Notes under the pieces: model-generated
What the model saw: only the letters and a program-made list of their open reading frames with translations
The model's database searches: none
Told to the model about the DNA's origin: nothing
Part shown: positions 43,396 through 52,338 of the stretch, one piece after another
Layout of the letters: every line of letters begins with the position of its first letter
How positions within the stretch are numbered: position 1 is the stretch's first letter
Source: Pseudomonas_T sp032052615
GTDB taxonomy: Bacteria > Pseudomonadota > Gammaproteobacteria > Pseudomonadales > Pseudomonadaceae
DNA: 64,000 bases
Direction of reading: 5' to 3'
NCBI GenBank assembly: GCA_032052615.1
Contig: DAMBWF010000010.1
Span: 1-64,000 of the forward strand
Translations under genes and position numbers: made by a program

Positions 43396-44402
43396 GGGTC
43401 TTGCTGGTCAAGACTTCCTCGCTAGGCGACGTCATCCACACGCTGCCAGCCTTGACCGATGCCGCCCGGGCGATCCCCGGCATTCGCTTCGACTGGGTGG
43501 TGGAAGAGGGCTTCGCCGAGATCCCGGCCTGGCACCCGGCGGTCGCCCAAGTCATCCCGGTGGCCATCCGCCGTTGGCGCAAGCACCCGCTGAAGACCTG
43601 GCGCAGCGGCGAGTGGGCGCGCTTCAAGCAGCGCCTGCGGGAAGGCCGCTACGACCTGGCGATCGACGCCCAGGGCCTGCTCAAGAGCGCCTGGCTGACC
43701 CGCTATGCCCACGCCCCGGTGGTGGGCCTGGACCGCGATTCGGCCCGGGAACCCCTGGCCAGCCGCTTCTATACCCATGGCTACCCGGTGCCCTGGGAGC
43801 AGCACGCCGTGGAGCGGGTCCGGCAATTGTTCGCCCAGGCCCTGGACTACCCGTTGCCCGCCGATACCGGCGACTACGGCCTGCGCCGGGCAACCCTGGC
43901 GGCGGGCGCCGAGACGCCCTACCTGCTGTTCCTCCACGGCACCACCTGGCCCAGCAAGCACTGGCCGGAAGCCTACTGGCGACGCCTGGCCGAGCGCCTG
44001 AGCGCCCAGGGTTGGGCCATCCGCCTGCCCTGGGGCAACGACACCGAGCGGGCCCGCGCCGAGCGCATCGTCGCCGGCTTGCAACAGGCGTCGGTGCTGC
44101 CCCGGCTGAACCTGGCCGGGATCGCCAAGGTAATCGCCGGTGCCCGCGCCTGCGTCGCGGTGGACACCGGCCTCGGCCACCTGGCCGCCGCCTTCGATGT
44201 CCCCACCGTTTCGCTGTACGGGCCGACCCTGCCGTCGCGGGTCGGCGCCTACGGCCGCGATCAGGTCCACCTGTGCGCCCCAGGCCCGTTCGCCGGCCAG
44301 GGCGACCGCCAGCGCCCGTGTTTCGACGAGTTGCCGCCGGAGCCGGTGGCCGCCGCACTGGACGCCCTGCTACGGGCGTCGGAGCCCGCTTCATGCGTCT
44401 AG
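43392..44402 (+). CDS. waaC: LPS heptosyltransferase I WaaC
   Basis: This 336-residue GT9 enzyme adds the first heptose to Kdo. It begins MRVLLVKTSSLGDVIHTLPALTDA and contains LHGTTWPSKHWPEAYWRRLA and AVDTGLGHLAAAFDVPTVSLYG. The ATG at 43392 overlaps the waaF stop; longer open reading upstream is the alternate frame of waaF. It overlaps waaG by 10 bases. Confidence 0.97.
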   Translation: MRVLLVKTSSLGDVIHTLPALTDAARAIPGIRFDWVVEEGFAEIPAWHPAVAQVIPVAIRRWRKHPLKTWRSGEWARFKQRLREGRYDLAIDAQGLLKSAWLTRYAHAPVVGLDRDSAREPLASRFYTHGYPVPWEQHAVERVRQLFAQALDYPLPADTGDYGLRRATLAAGAETPYLLFLHGTTWPSKHWPEAYWRRLAERLSAQGWAIRLPWGNDTERARAERIVAGLQQASVLPRLNLAGIAKVIAGARACVAVDTGLGHLAAAFDVPTVSLYGPTLPSRVGAYGRDQVHLCAPGPFAGQGDRQRPCFDELPPEPVAAALDALLRASEPASCV

Positions 44403-45514
44403 CGTTCATCCTCTACAAGTATTTTCCCTTCGGCGGCCTGCAACGGGACTTCCTGCGCATCGCCCTGGAGTGCCAGCGCCGTGGCCATGGCATTCGCGTC
44501 TACACGCCGATCTGGGAGGGCGACATCCCGCCGGGGTTCGACGTGCGGGTAGTGCCGGTGAAGGCGCTGTTCAACCACCGGCGCAACGAGAAGCTGCTGG
44601 CCTGGGTCGAGGCCGACCTGGCCCGCGACCCGGTGGACCGCGTGGTGGGCTTCAACAAGATGCCGGGGCTGGACGTCTACTACGCCGCCGATGGCTGCTT
44701 CGAGGAAAAGGCCCAGACGCTGCGCAACGGCCTGTATCGTCATTGGGGCCGCTACCGCCACTTCGCCGACTACGAGCGGGCGGTGTTCGCCCCGGAGTCG
44801 AAGACCCAGATCCTGATGATCTCCGAGGTCCAGCAGCCGCTGTTCATCAAGCACTACGGCACCCCCGTCGAGCGCTTCCATCTGCTGCCGCCGGGCATCG
44901 CCGCCGACCGCCGGGCGCCGGCCAACGCCGCCGAGATTCGCGCCGCGTTCCGCCGCGAGTTCGGCCTGGGCGAAGACGAGCGGCTGCTGGTGCAGATCGG
45001 CTCCGGCTTCAAGACCAAGGGCCTGGACCGCACCCTCAAGGCGGTCGCCGCCTTGCCTCGGGCGCTGCGCGGGCGTACCCGGCTGATCGTCATCGGCCAG
45101 GACGACCCCAAGCCGTTCCTCCTGCAGATGAAGGCCCTGGGCATTTCCGACCGGGTGAGCATCCTCAAGGGCCGCAGCGACATCCCGCGTTTCCTGCTGG
45201 GGGCCGACCTGCTGGTTCACCCGGCCTACAACGAGAACACCGGCACGGTGCTGCTGGAGGCCCTGGTGGCCGGTTTGCCGGTGCTGGTCACCGATGTCTG
45301 CGGCTACGCCCACTACATCGCCGATGCCGATGCTGGCCGGGTGCTGCCCAGTCCCTTCGAGCAGGCGCGCCTGGACCGCGACCTCGCCGGGATGCTCGCC
45401 GACGACGAGGCCCGCGCCCGCTGGTCGCGCAACGGCCTGGCCTTCGCCGAGCACGCCGACCTGTATTCCATGCCCGAGCGGGCGGCGGATGTGATCCTGG
45501 GAGGGCGACCATGA
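44393..45514 (+). CDS. waaG: LPS core glucosyltransferase WaaG
   Basis: This 373-residue GT4 enzyme transfers the first hexose to heptose II of the core. It begins MRLAFILYKYFPFGGLQRDFLRIA and has VGFNKMPGLDVYYAADGCF, IGSGFKTKGLDRTLKA and HPAYNENTGTVLLEALVAGLPVL, all typical of WaaG. The ATG at 44393 lies within the end of waaC. A 15-codon mini-ORF overlaps its stop codon. Confidence 0.97.
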   Translation: MRLAFILYKYFPFGGLQRDFLRIALECQRRGHGIRVYTPIWEGDIPPGFDVRVVPVKALFNHRRNEKLLAWVEADLARDPVDRVVGFNKMPGLDVYYAADGCFEEKAQTLRNGLYRHWGRYRHFADYERAVFAPESKTQILMISEVQQPLFIKHYGTPVERFHLLPPGIAADRRAPANAAEIRAAFRREFGLGEDERLLVQIGSGFKTKGLDRTLKAVAALPRALRGRTRLIVIGQDDPKPFLLQMKALGISDRVSILKGRSDIPRFLLGADLLVHPAYNENTGTVLLEALVAGLPVLVTDVCGYAHYIADADAGRVLPSPFEQARLDRDLAGMLADDEARARWSRNGLAFAEHADLYSMPERAADVILGGRP

Positions 45515-45558
45515 CCGGCGCCTCCCGGCGCGCCGGGCACGAGGGCCCGCGCCCATGA
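45511..45558 (+). CDS. 15-residue coupling mini-ORF between waaG and waaP
   Basis: ATG at 45511 overlaps the waaG stop (ATGA) and is preceded by GGGAGGGCGACC. The frame codes for MTGASRRAGHEGPRP and stops at 45556-45558, overlapping the waaP ATG (ATGA again). It exactly bridges the only real gap between genes in this stretch, so its likely role is to carry ribosomes from waaG into waaP. The peptide itself may have no function. Such a short ORF can occur by chance. Confidence 0.45.
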   Translation: MTGASRRAGHEGPRP

Positions 45559-46376
45559 AGCTGATCCTCGCCGAACCCTTCAAGACCCTCTGGGCCGGGC
45601 GCGACCCGTTCGCCGAGGTGGAACGGCTGCAAGGCCAGGTCTACCGCGAGCTGGAGGGGCGCCGTACCCTGCGCGCCGAAGTCGACGGGCGCGGTTACTT
45701 CGTTAAGATCCACCGGGGCATCGGCTGGGGCGAAATCGCCAAGAACCTGCTCAGCGCCAAGGCCCCGGTGCTCGGCGCCGGCCAGGAGTGGACCGCCCTC
45801 CAGCGCCTGCACCAGGTCGGCGTGCCCACCATGACCGCCGTGGCCTTCGGCGAGCGCGGCGGCAACCCGGCCACCCAGCATTCGTTCATCGTCACCGAGG
45901 AACTGGCGCCCACCGTCAGTCTGGAGGACTTCAGCCTCGACTGGCCGCGCAACCCGCCGCCGCCGGCCCTCAAGCGGGCGCTGATCGCCGAAGTGGCGCG
46001 AATGGTCGGGACCATGCACCGGGCTGGGGTCAACCACCGGGACTGCTACATCTGCCACTTCCTGCTGCACACCGACACGCCCGTGCGCGCCGATGCGTTC
46101 CGCCTCTCGGTGATCGACCTGCACCGCGCCCAGACCCGCGCCCGCACGCCCCGTCGCTGGCGCGACAAGGACCTGGCCGCGCTGTACTTTTCCGCCCTCG
46201 ACATCGGCCTGACCCGCCGCGACCGGCTGCGCTTCCTGCGCGGTTACTTCCGCCACGCCGACGGCCGCGACGGGCTGCGCGCGATCCTGCGGGACGAGAC
46301 GCGCCTGCTGGCCTGGCTGGAACGCAAGGCGGCGCGCCTGTACGCCCGCAAGCAGCGCTACGGGGATGCTCTCTGA
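45555..46376 (+). CDS. waaP: LPS core heptose kinase WaaP
   Basis: This 273-residue kinase phosphorylates inner-core heptose I. It shows the WaaP-specific active-site stretch HRAGVNHRDCYICHFLLH (about residues 155-172), an early lysine in YFVKIHRGIGWGEI and SVIDLHRAQTR, where the Asp belongs to the metal-binding site. WaaP-type phosphorylation is important for outer-membrane integrity in P. aeruginosa. GAGGG lies nine bases before the ATG. Its stop overlaps the next start. Confidence 0.95.
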   Translation: MKLILAEPFKTLWAGRDPFAEVERLQGQVYRELEGRRTLRAEVDGRGYFVKIHRGIGWGEIAKNLLSAKAPVLGAGQEWTALQRLHQVGVPTMTAVAFGERGGNPATQHSFIVTEELAPTVSLEDFSLDWPRNPPPPALKRALIAEVARMVGTMHRAGVNHRDCYICHFLLHTDTPVRADAFRLSVIDLHRAQTRARTPRRWRDKDLAALYFSALDIGLTRRDRLRFLRGYFRHADGRDGLRAILRDETRLLAWLERKAARLYARKQRYGDAL

Positions 46377-47110
46377 TGGCCGGCTGGAGCCTGGCGCCGG
46401 AATATCGCGGCCTGGCCGAGGACTTCGGCAGCCTGGAGGCGGTGTTCGCCCTGCAGGGCGAGCGGCTGACCCGCGACCCGCTATCCGAAGTGGTGCGGGT
46501 GCAGCGCGATGGCGTTCGTTACTACGTCAAGCGCTACTGGGGCGCCGGCAAGGGCCTGCGCCGTTACCTGGGCCGGCCACGGGTGAAGGCCGAGTGGCAG
46601 AACCTGCGGCACTTCGCCCGCTGGGGCATCCCCACCGCGCCCATCGTCGCCTGGGGCCTGGAGCGCCGGGGCGGGATGTTCACCCGCGGCGCGCTGATCA
46701 CCCGCGAACTGCCCGACACCCAGGACCTGGCGCTGCTGGCCAAGCGCGGCGACCCGCGCCTGAAGAACGCCCGCTGGGTCGAGGGCGTTGGCCGACAACT
46801 GGCCGATGCCACCCGCGCCCTGCATCGTCACCACTTCGCCCACAACGATCTCAAGTGGCGCAACCTGCTGGTGGACGGCGAGGCGCGGTTGTTTCTCATC
46901 GATTGCCCCACCGGGTCGTTCTGGTGGGGGCCGATGCTGCGCCGGCGCATCGTCAAGGACCTGGCCTGCCTGGACAAGGTGGCCAAGTACGAGCTGTCCC
47001 GCACCCAGCGCCTGCGGTTCTACCTGCATTACCGCCAGCGGCCGCGCCTGACACCGGCGGACAAGCGGCACATCGAGCAGATCCTGCAGTATTTCGAGGG
47101 TCGTGAATGA
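46376..47110 (+). CDS. wapP: LPS core kinase-like protein WapP
   Basis: This 244-residue protein belongs to the Kdo/WaaP/InaA kinase group. It has YYVKRYWGAGKGLRRYLG near the nucleotide-binding lobe and the catalytic loop FAHNDLKWRNLLV (about residue 157) with FLIDCPTGSFWWG after it, so the key Asp, Asn and Asp are present. By position it matches wapP of P. aeruginosa, needed for core phosphorylation. The start ATG at 46376 overlaps waaP (TGATG), and the stop overlaps wapQ (ATGA). Confidence 0.88.
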   Translation: MAGWSLAPEYRGLAEDFGSLEAVFALQGERLTRDPLSEVVRVQRDGVRYYVKRYWGAGKGLRRYLGRPRVKAEWQNLRHFARWGIPTAPIVAWGLERRGGMFTRGALITRELPDTQDLALLAKRGDPRLKNARWVEGVGRQLADATRALHRHHFAHNDLKWRNLLVDGEARLFLIDCPTGSFWWGPMLRRRIVKDLACLDKVAKYELSRTQRLRFYLHYRQRPRLTPADKRHIEQILQYFEGRE

Positions 47111-47853
47111 CCGATTACCTCTCCGACGCCGACCGCGCCCTGCTGGCGCGCCATGGCCTGGCCAACTACGACGCGCTGTGGGCGCTGGAACTGGACGCGG
47201 TGGACGAACCCAACGTCGAGCGCGGCGGTTGGAGCAGCGTCTATCGCCTGGACCTGGGCGAGGCGGCCTTCTACCTGAAGCGCCAGAGCAACCACCTGAC
47301 CCGGGGCCTGAGCCATCCCTTCGGCGAGCCCACCTTCGCCCGAGAGTTCCGCAACATCCGGCGCTACCAACGGCTGGGCATCCCCGCCCTGGAGGCGGCC
47401 TACTTCGGCATGCGCCGCGTGCGCGACGAGCACCGCGCGCTGCTCCTGACCCGCGCCCTGGACGGCTGGGCCGAGCTGGATCGCTACCTGCCGGACTGGC
47501 CGAGCCTGGACCCGGCGCGGCGCCAGGCGATCCTGCGCGCCTGCGGCGAACTGGCGAGGCGGCTGCACGGCGCCGGCCAGATGCACGGCTGCTTCTACCC
47601 CAAGCACATTTTCCTGCGGGAAACCCCCGTCGGCGTCCAGGCCCGGCTGATCGATTTGGAGAAGACCCGGCCACTGCTGTTCGGCTGGCGCGACCGGGTC
47701 AAGGACCTGGAGCCTCTGCTGCGACGGGCGCCAGTCTGGCGGGAAGAAGACGTACGGCGGCTGCTCGCCGCCTACCTGGGCGAGGGCGGCGATGTCGACG
47801 GCTGGTGGCGGCGCCTGTCCCGGCGTCGCCACGACAAGGAGAGCCGCCGGTGA
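47107..47853 (+). CDS. wapQ: LPS core kinase-like protein WapQ (InaA family)
   Basis: This 248-residue kinase-fold protein is related to InaA. It has GGWSSVYRLDLGEAAFYLKRQ at the nucleotide-binding lobe. Its loop MHGCFYPKHIFL (about residue 159) replaces the usual HxD-type motif, and ARLIDLEKTRP supplies the metal-binding Asp. By position and family it matches wapQ. Overlaps on both sides (ATGA and GTGA) show tight coupling. Confidence 0.82.
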   Translation: MTDYLSDADRALLARHGLANYDALWALELDAVDEPNVERGGWSSVYRLDLGEAAFYLKRQSNHLTRGLSHPFGEPTFAREFRNIRRYQRLGIPALEAAYFGMRRVRDEHRALLLTRALDGWAELDRYLPDWPSLDPARRQAILRACGELARRLHGAGQMHGCFYPKHIFLRETPVGVQARLIDLEKTRPLLFGWRDRVKDLEPLLRRAPVWREEDVRRLLAAYLGEGGDVDGWWRRLSRRRHDKESRR

Positions 47854-49322
47854 GGCTGGGGGACCTGAGCGGCGCCGGCCGCGCCCCGGCCCTGCCCCTG
47901 GTCCTCGACCTGGCCGACGGCGCCGGCCCCGCCAGCCTGCGCCTGGAGCGCTGGCTGCGGGTGCTGCCGGGGCAGCGCTATGTCGGTGTCGGCGACTGGC
48001 GGGGCCGTCGCGTGCTGGCCAAGTTGCTGGTGGGCGCCCGCGCCGCCCGGCACTTCCAGCGCGAGCGCGACGGCGCGCGCCTGCTGGCGGCCCAGGGCCT
48101 GGCGACGCCGGTCCTGTTGGCCGACGGATTGGCCGAAGGGCAGGGCGGCTGGTTGCTGTTCGACTACTTGGACGGGGCCGAAAGCCTGGACGCCGCCTGG
48201 CGCGACGTGGCCGACGACGCACCCCTGTCCGACGCCCAGGGGGCCGTGCTCGGCGAGGCCCTGGGGGCCATCGCCCGCTTGCATGCCCAGGGCCTGTGGC
48301 AGGCCGACCTGCACCTGGACAACCTGCTGCGCCGCGATGGCGTGGTCTACCTGATCGACGGTGGCGCGGTGCGCGCGGAAACCCCGGGCCAGCCCCTGTC
48401 CCAGGCGCGGGCGCTGGAAAACCTGGGCGTCTTCTTCGCCCAGTTGCCCCCGAGCCTGGAGCCCTTCGTCGAGGAACTGCTGGTGCACTACCTGCTGGTC
48501 AACGGCGAGCACGGATTGCCCCTGGAGGCGCTGCTGGGGCAGGTGGCGAAGGTGCGTCGCTGGCGCCTGCGGGACTACCTGGGCAAGGTCGGCCGGGACT
48601 GCAGCCTGTTCAGCGCGCGGATCGGCGCCTTCGGTCTGCGAGTGGCCGGTCGCGACCAGTCCGAGGCGCTGGCGCCGTTGCTGGAGGCGCCCGACGTCGC
48701 CCTGGCGCGCGGACACCTGTTCAAGACCGGCGGCGCCGCCAGCGTCGCCCGGGTCGAGCTGGACGGGCGCCCGCTGCTGCTCAAGCGCTACAACGTGAAG
48801 AGCCCGCTGCACTGGCTCAAGCGCTGCTGGCGTCCGAGCCGGGCCTGGCATAGCTGGCGCGAGGGCCATCGCCTGCGCCTGCTGGGTATCGCCACGCCCC
48901 GGCCGCTGGCCGTGCTGGAACGGCGTGTCTGCTGGCTTCGAGGACGCGCGTACCTGATTACCGAATATCTGCCCGGCCACGATATAATCGCGCGCTTCCG
49001 GCCGTCCCTGGCGACGGACGGGCCGATGCCCACGGAGGCCGAGCTGGCCGCCCTGGACCGCCTGTTCGCCGCGCTGATCCGCGAACGCATCAGCCATGGC
49101 GACCTCAAGGGGCACAATCTGCTCTGGGAGGACGACCGGGAAGGCGGACGCTGGTCGCTGATCGACCTGGACGCCATGCGTCAGCACCGCGACCCGCGCC
49201 GGTTCGCCCGCGCCTACGCCCGCGACCGCGCCCGCTTCCTGCGCAACTGGCCGGAAGACAGCGCGTTGCACCGGTTGCTCGACGCGCGAATACCCAAGAC
49301 CGGCGACGGCCCCCAGGGCTGA
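47850..49322 (+). CDS. tandem kinase-domain protein of the LPS core locus
   Basis: This 490-residue protein contains two kinase-like domains. The first has QADLHLDNLLRRDGVVYLIDGG (about residues 150-171) and the second has SHGDLKGHNLL ... WSLIDLDAM (about residues 415-440), so both keep Asp, Asn and a second Asp. A WaaP-like lysine stretch (LLLKRYNVKSPLHWLKRCW) begins the second. The GTG at 47850 is used, with AAGGAG eight bases before it; the longer frame upstream is the alternate frame of wapQ. It matches by place the PA5006-type gene of P. aeruginosa. Substrates are unknown. Confidence 0.8.
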   Translation: MRLGDLSGAGRAPALPLVLDLADGAGPASLRLERWLRVLPGQRYVGVGDWRGRRVLAKLLVGARAARHFQRERDGARLLAAQGLATPVLLADGLAEGQGGWLLFDYLDGAESLDAAWRDVADDAPLSDAQGAVLGEALGAIARLHAQGLWQADLHLDNLLRRDGVVYLIDGGAVRAETPGQPLSQARALENLGVFFAQLPPSLEPFVEELLVHYLLVNGEHGLPLEALLGQVAKVRRWRLRDYLGKVGRDCSLFSARIGAFGLRVAGRDQSEALAPLLEAPDVALARGHLFKTGGAASVARVELDGRPLLLKRYNVKSPLHWLKRCWRPSRAWHSWREGHRLRLLGIATPRPLAVLERRVCWLRGRAYLITEYLPGHDIIARFRPSLATDGPMPTEAELAALDRLFAALIRERISHGDLKGHNLLWEDDREGGRWSLIDLDAMRQHRDPRRFARAYARDRARFLRNWPEDSALHRLLDARIPKTGDGPQG

Positions 49323-49415
49323 CGCCGGCGTGATGGCGCCGCCCGCCGGCGCCTTGTTCCCAACCGACCGCCGTGGCTGCATCCCGGGCCGCGGGCTGCT
49401 TGAAGAGGCTTTACT

Positions 49416-51158
49416 GTGGCATTGACGATTCTCGGCCTTTCCGGCGCCTTGAGCCATGACCCCTCGGCCGCGCTGTACATCGACGGCAAGCTGATCGCCG
49501 CAGTGGAAGAGGAGCGCTTCGTGCGCGACAAGCACGCGAAGAACCGCATGCCCTACGAGTCGGCGAAGTTCTGCCTGGAGCAGGCCGGCATCACGCCCGC
49601 CGACGTGGACGTGGTGGCCATCCCCTTCGCCCCCATCAGCCTGTTCGGCAAGGCCCGCTGGCACTACGCCAAGCGCTATCTGTACGCGCCGGACCGCGCC
49701 CTGGACGCGATCCTCTTGGGCAATCGCCGCTACCGCCGCTACCACAAGCGCATCCAGTGGTGCCTGCAGCAGCTCGGTTTCGACCTGAAGAAGATCAGGA
49801 TCGAGCCGGTGGAGCATCACTTGGCCCACGCGTCCAGCGCCTACCACTGCTCCGGTTTCACCGAGAAGACCGCGATCCTCGGGATCGACGGCAAGGGCGA
49901 GTACGCCACTACCTTCTTCGGCTGGGGCGAGAACGGCAGAATCCACAAGATCAAGGAATTCTACGACCCGGACTCCCTGGGCGGGCTGTACGGCGCCATC
50001 ACCGAGTTCCTCGGCTTCGAGATGCTCGACGGCGAATTCAAGGTGATGGGCATGGCGCCCTACGGCGACGCGGCCAAGTACGACTTCTCGCGGCTGGCCA
50101 CTTTCGAGAACGGCGAGCTGACCATCAACACCGAGTACGCCAACGTCATCGGCTTCCGCCGCTACAAGGAGAACGGCAAGGGCTACTACTTCTCGCCCAA
50201 GCTGATCGAGTGGCTGGGGCCGAAGCGCCAGGGCGACGTCGCCGATGACCCGTATATCCATTACGCGGCCAGCATGCAGGCGCTGTTCGAGAAGCTCGCC
50301 CTGGAGATGATGGACTACTACCTGGGCGACATCATCCGCGAGACCGGCAAGATCGCCTTCGCCGGCGGCTGCGCGCTGAACGTCAAGCTGAACCAGAAGA
50401 TCATCGCCCGTCCCGAGGTGAAAGAGCTGTTCGTCCAGCCCGCCTCCGGCGATGCCGGCACCGCCGTGGGCGCGGCCGCCTACGTGTCGCACCAGCGCGG
50501 CGTGCCGGTGGAGAAGATGGAGCACGTCTACCTCGGCCCGTCCTATTCCAACGAGGACGTCATCGCCGCCTGCGCCCGCCATCCGCGGCAGCCACGCTGG
50601 GAAAAGATCGACGACGTGCCCGCGCGCATCGCCCGGATCATGGTGGAGGGCAACCCGGTGGCCTGGTTCCAGGGCCGCATGGAGTTCGGCCCACGCGCCC
50701 TGGGCGGGCGCTCCATCATCGGCTGCCCCAGCGTGGCGGGCGTCGCCGACCGCATCAACCAGCAGATCAAGTTCCGCGAGCGCTGGCGGCCGTTCTGTCC
50801 GTCCATGCTCGATACTGTGGCGCCGAAGATGCTCAAGGTGGACCATCCCTCGCCGTTCATGACCTTCACCTTCGAAGTGAACGAGGAGTGGAAATCCCGG
50901 GTCGGCGAGGTGGTGCACGAGGACGGCACTTCCCGCGCCCAGGTGCTGGAGCGTCGACACAACCCGCGTTGGTACGACCTGATGCTGGAGCTGGAGAAGC
51001 TCACCGGCAACGGCGTTTCCCTGAACACCTCGCTCAACCGGCGCGGCGAGCCGATGGTCTGCTCGCCCTCCGATGCGCTGAACATGTTCTTCGGTTCCGA
51101 CCTGCGCTACCTGATCATGGAAGACATCCTGGTGGTCAAGGACGGCGAATCGGCATGA
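49416..51158 (+). CDS. carbamoyltransferase of the LPS core (WapO-like)
   Basis: This 580-residue protein belongs to the NodU/CmcH carbamoyltransferase family. It has LGLSGALSHDPSAAL at the start, VEHHLAHASSAYHCSGF (about residue 130), GGCALNVKLNQKI (about 318) and FGPRALGGRSII (about 425). In P. aeruginosa a carbamoyl group sits on the second heptose of the core, and the gene at this place (PA5005, wapO) is thought to add it. It starts at GTG 49416 after a 93-base gap. Confidence 0.9.
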   Translation: MALTILGLSGALSHDPSAALYIDGKLIAAVEEERFVRDKHAKNRMPYESAKFCLEQAGITPADVDVVAIPFAPISLFGKARWHYAKRYLYAPDRALDAILLGNRRYRRYHKRIQWCLQQLGFDLKKIRIEPVEHHLAHASSAYHCSGFTEKTAILGIDGKGEYATTFFGWGENGRIHKIKEFYDPDSLGGLYGAITEFLGFEMLDGEFKVMGMAPYGDAAKYDFSRLATFENGELTINTEYANVIGFRRYKENGKGYYFSPKLIEWLGPKRQGDVADDPYIHYAASMQALFEKLALEMMDYYLGDIIRETGKIAFAGGCALNVKLNQKIIARPEVKELFVQPASGDAGTAVGAAAYVSHQRGVPVEKMEHVYLGPSYSNEDVIAACARHPRQPRWEKIDDVPARIARIMVEGNPVAWFQGRMEFGPRALGGRSIIGCPSVAGVADRINQQIKFRERWRPFCPSMLDTVAPKMLKVDHPSPFMTFTFEVNEEWKSRVGEVVHEDGTSRAQVLERRHNPRWYDLMLELEKLTGNGVSLNTSLNRRGEPMVCSPSDALNMFFGSDLRYLIMEDILVVKDGESA

Positions 51159-51189
51159 GCCGCGCCGTGGACCACGTGAGTCCGTCGCC

Positions 51190-52332
51190 ATGATCCCGGG
51201 CGCGCATCCGATGACCGCGGCGGCGACTCCGCGCGTGCTGCAGTTCTGCCACGGCTACGACGGGCCGTTCCTCGACTGCGCGCGGCAGTACGCCAGCCTG
51301 TTCGCCGGCACGCCCTACGCGGTCACCACGGTGTACCTCACCGGCGCGCCGGACGAAACGGTGGCGCGCGGCTCGGCCTCCGACGAGGTGATTTTCCTCG
51401 ACTACCGCAGCCGCGACGTGCGCGGCCTCAAGCTCAAGGCCATCGCCGACCTGCGGCGCCTGCTGCGGGGGCGCGATGTCCGCCTGTGCATCGCCCACCG
51501 CTTCAAGCCGGTGTACGTGGCGCTGCTGGGCAGCCGCCTGCCGGTGATCGGCGTGCACCATGCCTTCGGTGACTACCACCGGCTGTCGCGGCGCGTCTTC
51601 GCCGGCCTGTTCCGGCGGCGGCTGAGCCTGCTGGGTGTCTCCGACGCGGTACGCGATGACCTGCGCGCGAGCCTGCCGGGCTGGCCGGCCCCGCGCATCG
51701 AGACCCTGCACAATCGCTTGGACGCGACGGCGGCGCGGGCCGGTCTGCTGGCCCGCGACGAGGCGCGGCGAGGGCTGGGCCTGCCCCCGGACGCCTGGGT
51801 GGTGGGCAACGTCGGCCGCCTGCATCCGGACAAGGATCAGGCCACCCTGATCCGCGCCTTCGCCCGGGCCCTGCCGAACCTGCCGCCGGCCAGCCTGCTG
51901 GCGATCATGGGCAGCGGTCGCCTGGAAGGCGAGTTGAAAGCCCTGGCGGCCCGGGAAGGGGTCGCCGAGCGGGTGCGCTTCCTCGGCCAGGTACCGGACG
52001 GGCGGCGCTACTTCCGCGCCTTCGACCTGTTCGCCCTGAGTTCCGACCACGAGCCGTTCGGCATGGTCCTGCTGGAGGCGATGGCCGCCGACGTGCCCGT
52101 CGTGGCGACCGCCTGCGGGGGCGCGCCGGAGGTGCTGGACGACGCCGGCGCGCTGTTTCCCCTGGGCGATGCGACCGCCCTGGCCGAGCGGCTGGCGCGC
52201 GCCGCCATCGCGCCCCCCGAGGCGCTCGCGGCCATCCGGGAGCGCCAGGCGCGACGGCTGGACGCCTGTTTCAGCGACGCCGCAGCGCGGCAGCGATTCT
52301 GGTCGCTGCCGATGACCCTCGATTACCGCTGA
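51190..52332 (+). CDS. wapH: GT4 family LPS core glycosyltransferase (WapH-like)
   Basis: This 380-residue glycosyltransferase is of the GT4 fold: VVGNVGRLHPDKDQATLIRAFA in the second half (about residue 200) and DLFALSSDHEPFGMVLLEAMAADVPVVATACGGAPEVL at about 278-315. The name is given from its place after the carbamoyltransferase and could change with a search. Starts at 51190 and at a second ATG, 51211, are both possible. Confidence 0.75.
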   Translation: MIPGAHPMTAAATPRVLQFCHGYDGPFLDCARQYASLFAGTPYAVTTVYLTGAPDETVARGSASDEVIFLDYRSRDVRGLKLKAIADLRRLLRGRDVRLCIAHRFKPVYVALLGSRLPVIGVHHAFGDYHRLSRRVFAGLFRRRLSLLGVSDAVRDDLRASLPGWPAPRIETLHNRLDATAARAGLLARDEARRGLGLPPDAWVVGNVGRLHPDKDQATLIRAFARALPNLPPASLLAIMGSGRLEGELKALAAREGVAERVRFLGQVPDGRRYFRAFDLFALSSDHEPFGMVLLEAMAADVPVVATACGGAPEVLDDAGALFPLGDATALAERLARAAIAPPEALAAIRERQARRLDACFSDAAARQRFWSLPMTLDYR

Positions 52333-52338
52333 GGCCCC

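Noticed and set aside
47772..51191. 1139-codon minus-strand frame opposite the kinase and carbamoyltransferase genes
   Set aside because: Shadow of strongly supported genes on the plus strand.
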